Source: Siphonodentalium dalli (lineage: Eukaryota; Mollusca; Scaphopoda; Gadilida; Siphonodentaliidae). Taken from it: a DNA stretch of 64,000 nucleotides. The stretch's first letter is position 1. Each line of letters opens with the position of its first letter. The notes beneath the pieces were generated by a model that saw nothing but the letters and a program-made list of their open reading frames with translations, made no database searches and was not told the DNA's origin. Below, piece by piece: positions 47,092 through 57,936 of this stretch. The position numbers and the translations under genes were made by a program. Location of the stretch: contig CP136064.1 of the NCBI GenBank assembly GCA_032622095.1, positions 3,406,280 through 3,470,279 on the forward strand, given 5' to 3'.

Positions 47092-47581
47092 CTGTTAACA
47101 TGAAATACTCCCTATATAACGGGAACTGAAAATGACCAGCAAGTACGAGCAGTGACGAACGAATTCCAGGAAATAATTTGTCGAATCCGCTTCCGAAAGT
47201 AGCAAAGTGACAAAAGGCACCGACGCTCAAAACGCCGTGCGGGTGGTATCCCAGGATATAGTTCCTTTCCGGATCCAATTCCGACGTTTTAAAAAGCTTC
47301 ATCGGGAAATAATCACAGAAGTGTTTCCAGAATTTCCAGTGTTTTACTGAAAGAACTGGCCGACCCCCATGGCTCGAGGTTCCACGGTCACTATAGTACC
47401 AGACAGCGTAGATGAGAACCAGATAGTAATACTGAGTGCATAGGAGCACGTATAGAAAGAGGAACAGGGATCCGAAACCAAGGAATAGGAAAACGTAAGA
47501 GTAGTGGAATGCACCGAGCGTCTGAATCCGCCTTTCCAGTGGGATGTTCAAGGGAGCGAAGTCTATTCCTAACAGCTTCAT
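47092..47581 (-). CDS. MOGAT2-like: First coding exon of a DGAT2/MOGAT-family acyltransferase (partial gene)
   Basis: This exon encodes the N-terminal 163 residues of an acyl-CoA:mono/diacylglycerol acyltransferase. The family makes di- and triacylglycerol and sits in the ER membrane. The chosen Met (codon at 47581) gives a family-like start, FAPLNIPLERRIQTL, at residues 8-22. A hydrophobic segment at about 30-62 would be the membrane hairpin. The conserved YFP is at 91-93 and the HPHG signature, with the catalytic His, at 113-116, followed by the FPGIRSSL block. Upstream in frame the sequence stays open to 47674, but a pyrimidine-rich acceptor ending in CAG at 47665-47667 shows that the exon begins at about 47664, so 47582-47664 is 5'UTR. 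The donor is AG|GTGGGT with the intron starting at 47091 (phase 1). Reading through it gives unrelated residues and a stop. Later exons should lie at lower coordinates and were not found; a 100-N gap lies 430 bp away. MOGAT versus DGAT2 cannot be settled from this exon, though the N-terminus looks more MOGAT-like. Confidence 0.9.
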
Positions 47582-47664
47582 TGTCGCTTGTGGCCGCTGA
47601 TTTCTCAGGTGATGTAGATGGGTCGGTGAAGTTAGGCCCACATGAATCTTGTGGGAAGCAATCA
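47582..47664 (-). other. MOGAT2-like: 5'UTR part of the acyltransferase exon, with upstream splice acceptor
   Basis: On the minus strand a run of T and C ends in CAG (47665-47667) directly before this segment, an ordinary metazoan 3' splice site. It implies at least one non-coding exon upstream at higher coordinates. That exon was not located. A palindromic CRE-type site (TGACGTCA, 47874-47881) and a TATATAA-like stretch near 47960 lie upstream and could belong to a promoter, but this is inference only. Confidence 0.6.
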
Positions 47665-48539
47665 CTGAAAACAAAAGAAACTAGAATGCACTCAGAGAGA
47701 TGCCAACGTGCGCAAAAATGTAATAAAAAATAATTAAAAAAATAATTTCACTGTATTTTACTTAATTTATTTAATTTAATGCTAGCAAAAAAAAACAATT
47801 ACCATTTCTCATTTCATCACAGATAAAAGGCAACATACAATTTTTTTGTTGTGTGTGTGTGTGTCGTTTTTGGTGACGTCATGGAGTGAAACGGAGCAGG
47901 GTGACACCAACCTACGAATCTGTCTGATCGCCATACTGTTGCGCGAGCGCACGTAAACATATATAAGATGGTTGTCTTTCTGAAGGCACTGATACAGGCG
48001 CAATAGACATTTCCACTTTCATTCGGCATTCTGACTCTCAAATCGGACCTCACTGAGCGGTCCATTGTATCACAGAAGACGAAAGTCTACCCCTGTGTTA
48101 ATTTCGCAAGCTATATTATCTAAACTCCAGATCAATCTACCCTAGTGCTTTGTTATAAATCAGCGGCCATATTGGACATAATCTTGCATGGTGTCTATAC
48201 ATCTTGTCCGCACAACCCCTTTCTCACATTAACATTGCTTCATGTTTGAGGGAGATATAATGAAAGCAATTGGGGTGTGACGTTATATGCTGTATACTCA
48301 ATTCATTTCTTTATTCTCATTATCGCCTGTACACACATAGGCATGGAGAGCGAAGTATTTACAATATACATTGTAAATATTATTTATAATAGCACTATAT
48401 GGTAGAGTCTGCTTAAGATAGGTCAGCTAGTTGAGTTGCCAAGCATTGTACTCACAACACAACTGTATGTACAGCACATGTGAAGTTCCCCACCGCATGG
48501 AATACTATTAGGCCCATGAACTTCATATAAATGGCGATT
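47665..48539. other. Upstream region of the acyltransferase gene
   Basis: It contains a GT microsatellite (47849-47864), a TGACGTCA site and no recognisable coding exon. The missing 5'UTR exon and promoter of the acyltransferase could lie here or further right. Confidence 0.4.
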
Positions 48540-48925
48540 CGAAAGCGACAAAATGTGCGCCGCCAGTCGCGCGCCGACAGCTACAGAAGCGACAAAATGT
48601 TCGCCACAATGTAGCACACTGACGCTTGTGTTGTTTTCGATGCTCGCCAAATTATCGCATGTTTTGGCGCCTCAAAAGTGCCAGAAGCGACAAAATATGC
48701 GCTATAATGTCGCTTTCGGTGTGCGCCAAAACATTCGAAATCTCGCATGTTTTGGCACGCGCCGAAAGCAACATAACATGCGACATTAGTGGAACATTTT
48801 GTCGCTTTCGGCGAAACATGTGACATTTCACCTGTTTTGGCGCGCGCCGAAAGAGACAAATCTTGAAACAATATTTCGCACATTTCGTTTATGTAGCTTT
48901 CGGCGCGCGTCTAATGTCGCTTTTG
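48540..48925. repeat. Motif-dense region with mixed-orientation short repeats
   Basis: GCGACAAAATGT, GTCGCTTTCGG, CATGTTTTGGCGC and GCGCGCCGAAAG recur many times in both orientations, giving overlapping short inverted repeats over about 390 bp. Open frames on both strands come from the repetition. No ends or target duplications could be defined. Confidence 0.55.
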
Positions 48926-49399
48926 TCGCTTCTGGTCATTATTCCATTGACTCCGCCCACTGCCACTGCCACAGCCACAACTACAACCTACATGTGTTTG
49001 ATTGGGAGCCGGTTCCCCTGTGTATACATAGCCGATCACATGGGACACCGTCTCTCACACAAATAACAACAAAACTTTCATTCCTGCAAAACCATCGACT
49101 TTAATTCATCAGCAGCTGAACGCCAGGGGAGAGGAGCTTCACTACGTTTCGTAACTTGTGCTCCGATCCCCTGTGCACCCACAACATCATCCATATATTA
49201 TGTTTGTAAATTATTCCATGTAATTGTGGGTCACAATAAATATGTTCAAACAATTGGGAAGTGGCCCTAATAGTTTTCCAACCGAACGTTCACGCAAATG
49301 GAACACGATATGCAAAAAAAACTATATACATCAATAGTTCGCCAAATATTAGATTAGATTGCTGTAGTGTTTGGCAGCCGCAATGTGTTGGACTGTTGA
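48926..49399. other. Unassigned DNA
   Basis: No gene or clear repeat was seen. Confidence 0.4.
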
Positions 49400-49753
49400 T
49401 TAAAGGGTCACTGTACACTAAATCTGGCCATTTTTGAGACCATCTCCTTTTATAATAAACAGAATACATGCAACAAATTAATGAATTTGAGCCATGGATT
49501 AGTGCAAACTACACTCGTACGCTCTATGAACATTGCAAATAACATGTTAATTATAATGAAAATGAATTTATGGCTGAAGTCATAAATTCATTTTCATTAT
49601 AATTATCATGTTATTTGCATCGAACATAGAGCACACGAGTGTATTTTGCACTAATCCATGGCTCAAATTTATTTATTTGTTGCATATATCCTGTTGAGCA
49701 TACAAGGAGATGGTCTCATAAATGGCCGGATTTAGTGTACAGTACCGCTTTAA
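49400..49753. mobile_element. TTAA MITE family D, intact palindrome
   Basis: TTAAAGGGTCACTGTACAC and GTGTACAGTACCGCTTTAA ends. The arms meet in GAAAATGAATTTATGGC / CATAAATTCATTTTC. This is the best copy of the family. Confidence 0.85.
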
Positions 49754-49754
49754 G

Positions 49755-50213
49755 TTAGAAACTGTTCATATTTTGAGGAAGTTCGTTGAACCTGACAAGC
49801 TTTACAGACTATTGCGTGCCGATTTGTTAGAAACGTACAAATAGTTACCTGAGATTTACCAAGTCGAAACAACTAGTCTGTTTCAACGTAACTTATATAC
49901 AGCAACCTGTGGTTATACTTGGAAGCTCCAACTTGAGTCAAAAATCAAAGATTTTAATAAAATACTTGTTCATTCAACGAGTAATATCAGATTGGAACGT
50001 TACTGTTTACCAACGGTGCTACATTTCATGGAGTATTTGGACAATGACATGTATGGCAGACTAATTAAGTTGTGCTCGGATTTTGTTAAAAAGTGGACAT
50101 TACAAAAGTGGACATTACAAAAGTGGACATTCCATGAGATCCTGTTTGAAATTCTACGACTCGAAATTGATGATCATGTAGACTACATTGTTATGCACAC
50201 AAATGTAATATGA
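49755..50213 (+). pseudogene. Possible decayed coding segment, unknown
   Basis: One frame stays open for about 150 codons apart from a single TAG at 49842-49844, which is long for this AT-rich DNA. It reads like protein (for example LRKFVEPDKLYRLLRADLLE and later RYCLPTVLHFMEYLDNDMYG) but matches no family I know. A 15-bp unit occurs three times near 50090-50135, giving WTLQK repeats in frame. A diverged partial copy at about 51640-51775 has lost the frame. It directly follows a TTAA MITE (49400-49753). It may be a fragment of a repetitive-element ORF or a chance frame. Confidence 0.3.
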
Positions 50214-50880
50214 AATTGTTCATAGAACATGTTTCATTAATTATATAAAAAATATATGCTCTGTGACTATATGTGAACGGAAATTAAGGAGGTCAAGTGA
50301 ACAATTTTGAATAGGGATTTCCATGCAATTTCCACAGCAAAAGTTATCAGAGTTGCAAATATTTCTGGGTGTGATTTTATGCGGTATTGAAAACAATGCA
50401 TATTTATCTGGTGAACTAGCAGAAATAATATGCACGCGAAGACATAGTGCGCTATTCTGTTCTCAGTTTGTGACATTATATCGTATGTTTATTAGATAAA
50501 TACGAATTACATATTCTATTTATCGTATAACAATGTCCAAAACTATATATTACAAGATTATAATTGCGAGAATTTCGGCATCGCGTTGATTCGTGTATTT
50601 GACGTGCACGAATTTGACCTGCATTTAGTCAGAGATGCGGCTCGGCCCCCGGCTGCCATTCAGCCAATCAGAACACACTTTTTGTCAACAAACCAATCAA
50701 ATTATCGGAAGGTGATATGAATTAGTAATTGATATGAAATTGATTTATGACATAGTTTCCAACGTAAATAATGATAAATATATGATAAATATATTTATAT
50801 GGTTACTTGTTTTGACCACACTAATGATATTATGATGGCAATTGCCCCCCCCCCCCACATAATTTTGTTGTTAGTTTGTG
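50214..50880. other. Unassigned DNA with a diverged repeat
   Basis: 50300-50430 resembles 190-330. A C run (10) lies at 50847-50857. No gene was seen. Confidence 0.4.
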
Positions 50881-51152
50881 TTAAAGATGTGCTAGATGTA
50901 CACTAAATCCGGCCATTTATGGGAAGATACAACAGATGAATGAATTTATGCCATGGCTTAAAGCAAAATAAATTCAATTGCTCTATGAACGATGCAAACA
51001 ACATGGTAATTATAATAAAAATGACTTTATGACTACACAGGAGTGTATTTTGCACTAATCCATGGCTCAAATTCATTCATTTGTTGCATATATTCTGTGG
51101 AGTATAAATGAGATGGTCCCAAAATGGCCGGATTTAGGGTACAGTACGCCTA
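50881..51152. mobile_element. TTAA MITE family D, degraded
   Basis: TTAAAGATGTGCTAGATGTAC start and GGATTTAGGGTACAGTACG end with shortened arms. The right end abuts the next MITE. Confidence 0.65.
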
Positions 51153-51605
51153 AACCCTTTCAGTGCCAGGTCGATTTTTGTATCAAACCACATACCCTGT
51201 GCCAATGCATTCTCTTATATATGCGAGTCGACCATAGGTCGCCTCACATATATAAGAGAGTGCATTGGCCTAACAATTTTTCATCATTTGTTATTATTTT
51301 TTAATATTTTTTACAATTTTAATAATTTTTTCTTATATTCTTTAACACTTATTTTGTAGGTTTATTGCCAGGGAATCTTACGTTTTTCATGGGCATCAAA
51401 ATTTTTACCATGAATACTTGGTGATAGTTTTGAGTTATAACATGCCCCTAAGGGTTTATCCTGTTTGTTTTTAAATTCGCTATAGCATGCTTAAGCATAC
51501 CCAAAATAAATTCAACCCAAAAAAATCTAAAAAAAAATTTGGGGCCGATTTTACAGACCGTAAATTAGGGCCGATGAGATCTGCCCCTGGTACTGGAAGG
51601 GTTAA
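51150..51605. mobile_element. TTAA MITE family B
   Basis: CCCTTTCAGTGCCAGG start (TAAA before it, probably a mutated TTAA) and GGTACTGGAAGGGTTAA end. One hairpin is followed by a long segment ending in the GGGGCCGATTTTACAG type. Confidence 0.75.
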
Positions 51606-51815
51606 AGCAACTATCCCGTAGTCATAGATGAAAACTCCAAACTAAGACATTTTTTCACTCAGCGAGTAATATCAGAAGGTAATTGTTTATCAGCCATGTA
51701 TTGGAAGCTGCAACGTTGCTACATTTCGTGGAGCATTCGGACTCACGCATGTATGATCGATTTGCATGGACATCTCATTTCAAATTGGTCAGGTACCCTT
51801 CTTTTTTGTTATGCA
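51606..51815. repeat. Diverged second copy of the 49.9-kb segment
   Basis: ACTCAGCGAGTAATATCAGA followed by TGTTTATCAGCC and GCTACATTTCGTGGAG parallels 49975-50040. The frame is broken. Confidence 0.6.
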
Positions 51816-52383
51816 TTTGTGACCCGCCATATCAACACCACAGGACCCTGGGGGAATTACTAAAATATCAATAGAGACAACACTGGTATAGTCTATATTG
51901 GTATTTTAGTAAGTTTCCCCAGGGGCCTGTGATCAAAACCAGCCGTAAATCGGCATTTACAATATTGAGTAAATACATAAAATAGAATAAAAATGCAAAA
52001 GATCAGAAAAATTATGATTTTTGTTTTTGACACATTTGTATAGAGTTCTACAGTCTACTCTATCGACATAAAGTAGAATAAAGTGAATTTGTGTCTCTTT
52101 TTGTGCTTTTGTAATGTGAACATATAATGGTGTATTTTTATTCAGAATTTAGCTAATATGTTGTCTTTAAATGCGATTATCTCTGAAATCGTCGGTTCAT
52201 GTCGACACTGACATTCAAAATCCTATAAATTTGGACCGCAACAAGGTAGCCCCTTAATTATTCGACGGTTCGACCAATGTAAAGCTCTTATCAGTATCAC
52301 ACTCAAAAGCATGCAACACATATCTCATATAAAATATTTTTCAACTTATTACTGCATGGTTTTGATATGACGGGCCACATTTG
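51816..52383. mobile_element. TIR element with inner palindrome
   Basis: TTTGTGACCCGCCATATCAA is inverted at the right as TTGATATGACGGGCCACAT. A compact palindrome (51837-51931, CACAGGACCCTGGGGG with CCCCAGGGGCCTGTG) lies inside the left end. A related half copy is at 60250-60320. Confidence 0.6.
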
Positions 52384-53080
52384 TTATTATGGCCAATATC
52401 TCCATTCCACAATGCTACATGGCTGGTAACCATGGTGCATACAAATGAGTAAACTCATAACAACAAAAATGGGTCCCCCGATCCGTAGCTTCCTATGTGC
52501 ATGCGCTGCTATGTGCGCGACTGACGAATGTCAATGTTCTGTTTGCCGGGTGGTGTCAAAGGTACCTCACAATTAACATATACATGTACTAGTACAACAC
52601 AACACAAAACAACACACCGCTGCACCAGATAAGCACACACACAGCTCTTCACAAGTTTACACACGATGGTAATAATTATGCTGCATATACACAGCGGTCC
52701 ACGTGTACGGCTATCATGTCGACAGCCTGCAGTATACTATCAGAAGAACTTATGTGACCTCGACATGCGCGTATACAGAGGGACATTAATTCGCAAATGT
52801 ACTCTCCACTCAGAGAAAACTGAGAAATATAATATACATACCTCAAATGAAAATTAATAATCGACTTTTGCAAGAAGTAAACTCATCATTAGACGAATGC
52901 AGCATGTATATAGAAGAATGCAGCATGTATATAGAAGAATGCAGCATGTATATAGATAATAGAAGGAAATTGACGTGGCCGTACCTCTTCAGAATGTTAG
53001 CAGTGGGACGATAAATCACTTATCTCACATAGCTGTACGCACTAAACTAACATGCTGACAAAGAGAAGGCGAACTTTGTC
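52384..53080. other. Unassigned DNA with a 21-bp tandem repeat
   Basis: Three copies of a 21-bp unit (AGAATGCAGCATGTATATAG) lie at 52894-52957. No gene was seen. Confidence 0.6.
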
Positions 53081-53622
53081 CAGTGGTCTGAAGCACGATA
53101 AGCTAAATCCGTGAACTCCTCAACTTTGACACAGCGTGTAAACATTGGAGAACAGTATCAGATACGGTCCAACTGTCACGGTTGATCATGTCATGAATAA
53201 ATTTCACGATTTAAATGACTTTGTGAGCGATATTGCTTTGCATCGTGTACAATTATGAAATTTCTCCTGGGTAATTAATTCAATGTATAATGCCACATCG
53301 GCTCACAAAAGTTACAGAAAAAAATTAAATTTCGAGTTGGGCACCTACAGTGAAGTATATTATTAAGGAGCAGATAATAGCTAAGATATATATTCCCCGA
53401 TACGAGTTATCTTTTCGACTTTATAAGGTTCCCTGTCAAAACTTTAAAAAGTTGCCAGGTTTTTGTACTGGTGGAATATGACCTCCACGGGCGTCAGTCA
53501 GAGCAGAGATTCAGTGGTCTGAATGCACGATAAGCTTAATCCATGAACTCCTCAACACACAGCCGGTGAACATTGGAGAACACTCAGAACAGTATCAGAT
53601 GCGGTCCAACTGTCACGGATGA
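53081..53622. mobile_element. Foldback-type element flanked by direct repeats of about 110 bp
   Basis: The direct repeats (53081-53186 and 53512-53622) start CAGTGGTCTGAA and include GTGAACTCCTCAAC-like and CAGTATCAGAT sequence. Between them is a diverged copy of the 61.2-61.7 kb foldback, with AAATTTCGAGTTGGG and TATAAGGTTCCCTGTCAAAA, and a short inverted arm (TTTCACGATTTAAATGA). Confidence 0.7.
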
Positions 53623-53639
53623 ATGCCCAATCAAGCAGG

Positions 53640-53735
53640 GACATGGCTGGAGAGGCCCTCTCATTTAGGGTGTCCTCAGCGGACTCGCCAACTGCTCCAC
53701 TCCCCATATCGCAAGGCGGAGTTCAATCCCCTCGC
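53640..53735 (+). repeat. Possible tRNA-like (SINE head) sequence
   Basis: ACATGGCTGGAGAGGCC resembles an A box and GAGTTCAATCCCC a B box about 65-70 bp later. The latter segment is repeated once (GAGTTCACTCCCCTCGCT). The cloverleaf does not fold convincingly and no tail was identified. Confidence 0.25.
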
Positions 53736-54896
53736 TGTGCTGGTATGTAATATAGAGTTCACTCCCCTCGCTATGCTGGTATGACCACTGCATCACGTAT
53801 ATGTTCGTCATTAAATCTAACACGTTTTATTTAAAGGCCCACTTAATTATCGAACCCCCAGATTACTTTATACAAAATATATGCCATATTATATACCATT
53901 TGAAAGAGGAAGCTCCAAAACATTGTATTATCAACTTATCCGGTGTAATAAACTGTGGACATGTTGTTTTTGTTGAGTTTTGTCATCAAGATTGAAGTAA
54001 TAATCAGTATGATTTTCAATGCAGGGGGAATAACTCTATATATTAACGATAGAGTTCTTCCCCTTTCATTGAAAAAGATTAAATTCTGTTGCATTCTGGA
54101 TGTCAGAGGGGTGAAGTCTTCAGCAGTTTTCCATTTCTCTGTGGGCATCTTCTGAGACACAGATGTTTCAAATTGTGATGAGTTATAGTATTTTAAACAT
54201 ATTTTATGGCATAGATTGTTATTAAAACCGTATATCAAGTCACTATAAAAAGAATAATCGGAGACTCGAAAATTAAGTGGGCCTTTAAGATTTTTGTCGC
54301 TTAAAAATTCATTCTGACTTGATTTAATCAATTTCCAAAATGACTGTTATATGGGGAGTTCAGTTTCTCGGAATCATGCAGAATAAATTGCTCCCATTCT
54401 GTGTACGTGATTGCAGCGGTCAGGCAAGCGTAGCTGGGGACTGCATTGTAGCTGTCTTGCAGTTTGCCCCTCCATTGAAGAAGACCTAAATTTCCAATCC
54501 AGAGGAATTCAATTTGCACCCCACCCTACCTCAACCCTACTGGGTTTGAATTTCCAAGTGGTACACGGGGGGGGGGGGGGGGGCTGGTATAAAAAGGATA
54601 CAATGTTGAAAGTTTTGGTTTTTTAATTTTTGGGATCCACCACTCCGGGATAGTTTTTTCCTGTCCGATCTCAGACACCAGCCCCTCAAACTCAATTTTT
54701 CCCAATGTGAAATGGCGACCCACTCCCAAAACTTTGACGAAAAAAAACGATGAAAATAGCAGGATAAGGCCGTGTGAAGTGTGAAATGCTTTAAATAACC
54801 ACGCGGATGGAATGCCAATCACGTAAGTATCAGAATCTCAGAAAATAACAAAACGCTCGTTTATTATACTTGTTAAATAAGGTTCAGCATCCATAC
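53736..54896. other. Unassigned DNA
   Basis: A segment (53830-54290) has loosely inverted ends (TTTAAAGGCCCACTTAATTA and AATTAAGTGGGCCTTTAA), so a TIR element of about 460 bp is likely. A run of 18 G lies at 54566-54583. No gene was seen. Confidence 0.5.
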
Positions 54897-54898
54897 TA

Positions 54899-57538
54899 GT
54901 CCGGGGGCTAATAGGGGTACCCTTGCACCCCCCATGGGACTTAACTTTACCCCACTCATTTTTTCCTTATTATGTCCTTCAACTTTAAAGCAATGTTAAC
55001 ACGAAAAAGGTGGCGTTGTTGGTGTGCCTGCATTGTGAATCACTTGTATGATCAATTGTGGTGTGTACGGGTATAACCAAGTATGGCTGTATGGTCATAT
55101 GTCAGGTGTACGTGTATACAGTGGGTGACTCTATTGTCATGTGTGTGGTGTTTATGTGTACAAGGAGTGACTGTGTGGTGATGGGTGGACATCGCGTTCC
55201 ACGTTTAATGTTTCCTTCATTCTGTTTAAACACCATCAAGATTGAGAAATCTCTGATATGACATCTATATTGATTAACATACCTTGAGTCATTGTGGAAA
55301 GCACAGCCACGAGTCACCATGCAGGAACACCAGGTATACTCTTATAACTAACACATGACCATATCATCACTCCCTGTATACATATTCACCACATTCAGGA
55401 TCATAAGTCACTCCTTGTATGCCTATTCACCTCGCATTTGACCATATAGTCACTGCCTGTATACCTATTCACCACACCACCCATAGTCATAACCACTCGA
55501 TGTATACATATACAGCCCACCATGACCATAGAGGCAATCCAGGTATACATATACACCTCACCAATGGCCATTCAGCCCTTCCAGATATACCAATACCCGC
55601 ACACACGATCACTCATACCTTCCATACTTGCATATACACCTCACACATGACAAGTCAGCAACTCATTGTATACCATGGTCATACAACTACTCCATATACA
55701 CCCACCGATGATAATACGTCCACGACATATATAAATATACATCCCACACGTTACCACAAGGGCACTCCCTATATACCCACCCTCTCGCCAATGACCACCC
55801 AGCTTACTCCAGGTATGCATATACACAATCATGACCGTACAGTAATTATATGTACACATTACCCATAACAATAAAATCACTCTCTATTTATCAACATATA
55901 TAATATACATATATGTCACAATACAGCCACACACGGTATACACATACATCATACCCACGACCTTGCAGTGACTCCATATATACATAAACAACACACATAT
56001 GACAATGTAGCTACTCTCGTTATATCCATACACCACACCAATGCCCATACAGCCACATCGGGTACACCCGTACTGGGTACACACAACCATACATCATACA
56101 GTCACTCCATGTATACCGATTCACCTCACACATGACCATACAGCCACTCCGTGTATACCTATTCATCTCACCATGGATACCCCACTCATAACCATGTAGT
56201 CACTCCATGTATACCTATTCACCTCAAACATTACCATACAGCCACTCCGTGTATACCTATTCATCTCACCATTGATACCCCACTCATAACCATGTAGTCA
56301 CTCCCTGTATACCTATTCACCTCAAACATTACCACACAGCCACTCCGTGTATACCTACATGTATTCATCTCACCATGGATAACCCACTCATAACCATGTA
56401 GTCACTCCCTGTATACCTATTCACCTCACCATACAGCCACTCCGTGTATACATACATGTATTCATCTCACCATGGATAACCCACTCATAACAATGTAGTC
56501 ACTCCCTGTATACCTATTCACCTCACACATTACCATACAGCCACTCCATGTATACATACGTGTATTCATCTCACCATGGATAACCCACTCATAATCATGT
56601 AGTCACTCCATGTATACCTATTCACCTCACACATTACCACACAGCCACTCCGTGTATACCTACATGTATTCATCTCACCATGGATAACCCACTCATAACC
56701 ATGTAGTCACTCCCTGTATACCTATTCACCTCACACATTACCATACAGCCACTCCGTGTATACCCATTCATCTCACCATGGATACCCCACTCATAACCAT
56801 GTAGTCACTCCCTGTATACATATTCACCTCACATCCAGACCTGGCATCCACCCTTTATCCAGTCGATAAATTTTTATCCTAATGTGCCAGAATAGCCACA
56901 GATTATGGTACATCTCAGTTCCGTCTCAAAGTTAATGATAATGCCTCACTTACATGACAAAGTTATGTTCATTTCTTGTTGAAATATGCCCTAGAATCCC
57001 AATTGTGATTTTTTGTGAAATTTGATACCGTGTTCTGTAAAATCGAATGTTTGAGAGATCTGAAAGGGCTAGGACCCCAATAATTACATATTTCATTGCT
57101 CCAATGATTAGTTAATATAAAAAATACAAAATAGAGTCACATTTCTCAACCAGTTCCAAACAGCATAAACTGATCTAGAAGATATTAGTGAAAAAAACGT
57201 CATATTTTCAACTTCCGGTGGCATTCATTTTGGCGGCCATCTTGGGTAGGGAGTTTCAATTTCGCCCTATAAAAGTGGCATTATGTCTTAGCTTCACGAA
57301 ACTATATACATTTGTTTACATTGTACCAGATTTTCCCGCTATAATTTGCATCAAACTGACTTAGGGCCTAGTCTGAAAAACGGCGGCCATGATGGACGCC
57401 ATCTTGTCTGGAGTTTACACAGCAATTATTTTTTTTCGTGTTAACATTGCTTAAAAGTTGAAGGACAAAATAAGGAATACAATGAGTGGGGTAAAGTTAA
57501 GTCCCAGGGGGTGCAAGGGTACCATATCAGCTCCCGAC
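54899..57538. mobile_element. TA-flanked 2.6-kb element filled with a degenerate minisatellite
   Basis: The inverted ends are about 115 bp, containing GGTACCCTTGCACCCCC, GGGACTTAACTTTACCCC and GCAATGTTAACACGAAAAA, with TA on both sides (54897-54898, 57539-57540). The interior from about 55040 to 56840 is built from units of about 45-50 bp with TGTATACCTATTCACCTCAC and ACCATACAGCCACTCC. These form a period of about 100-105 bp from 56100 on. About 55040-55195 has the units in the opposite orientation. 56840-57400 is non-repetitive. Long open frames (for example 149 codons at 55419-55868) follow the repeat and are not genes. Confidence 0.85.
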
Positions 57539-57701
57539 TATACCCTTTGGTTACCCTCACCTGTATACATGTTTCCGCGACAAGATGTGTATGCACAGCA
57601 GGGTATATTCTCTCACATGGTGACTATCCCCGACTAGATGACCAAAATGATCGCCAAGTTTCGGTTTTAATTTAATAATTTTCGATCTGCAATCTGTTAT
57701 A

Positions 57702-57936
57702 TTAACCCTTCGTGACAGGAGCTTCCTGATTTTTTTGCGAAAACCCTGTGCCAATGCATTCTCTTATATATATACAAGAGAATGCATTGCCTAACAATAT
57801 TTACCTTGACCTTGTAAGCCAGTGCATTCTCTTATATATGAGAGGCTCCCTATGGGAGACTCGCATATATAAGAGAATGCACTGGCAACTGGTCTTTAAT
57901 GATGCACCAGCGCAGCTCCCGTTATGAAAGGGTTAA
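57702..57936. mobile_element. TTAA MITE family C
   Basis: TTAACCCTTCGTGACAGGAG and CGTTATGAAAGGGTTAA ends with two hairpins, the first shortened. Confidence 0.85.

Noticed and set aside
48423..49104. Several overlapping frames on both strands
   Set aside because: They come from the motif-dense repeat region and show period-like repetition.
53640..53735. Genuine tRNA gene
   Set aside because: Only loose A- and B-box matches; no consistent acceptor stem or anticodon arm could be drawn.
53936..54331. 131-codon minus-strand frame
   Set aside because: It lies within a likely TIR element of about 460 bp and overlaps a plus-strand frame. No motif was recognised.
55419..55868. 149-codon open frame rich in His and Thr
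   Set aside because: It lies in the degenerate minisatellite and follows its period.
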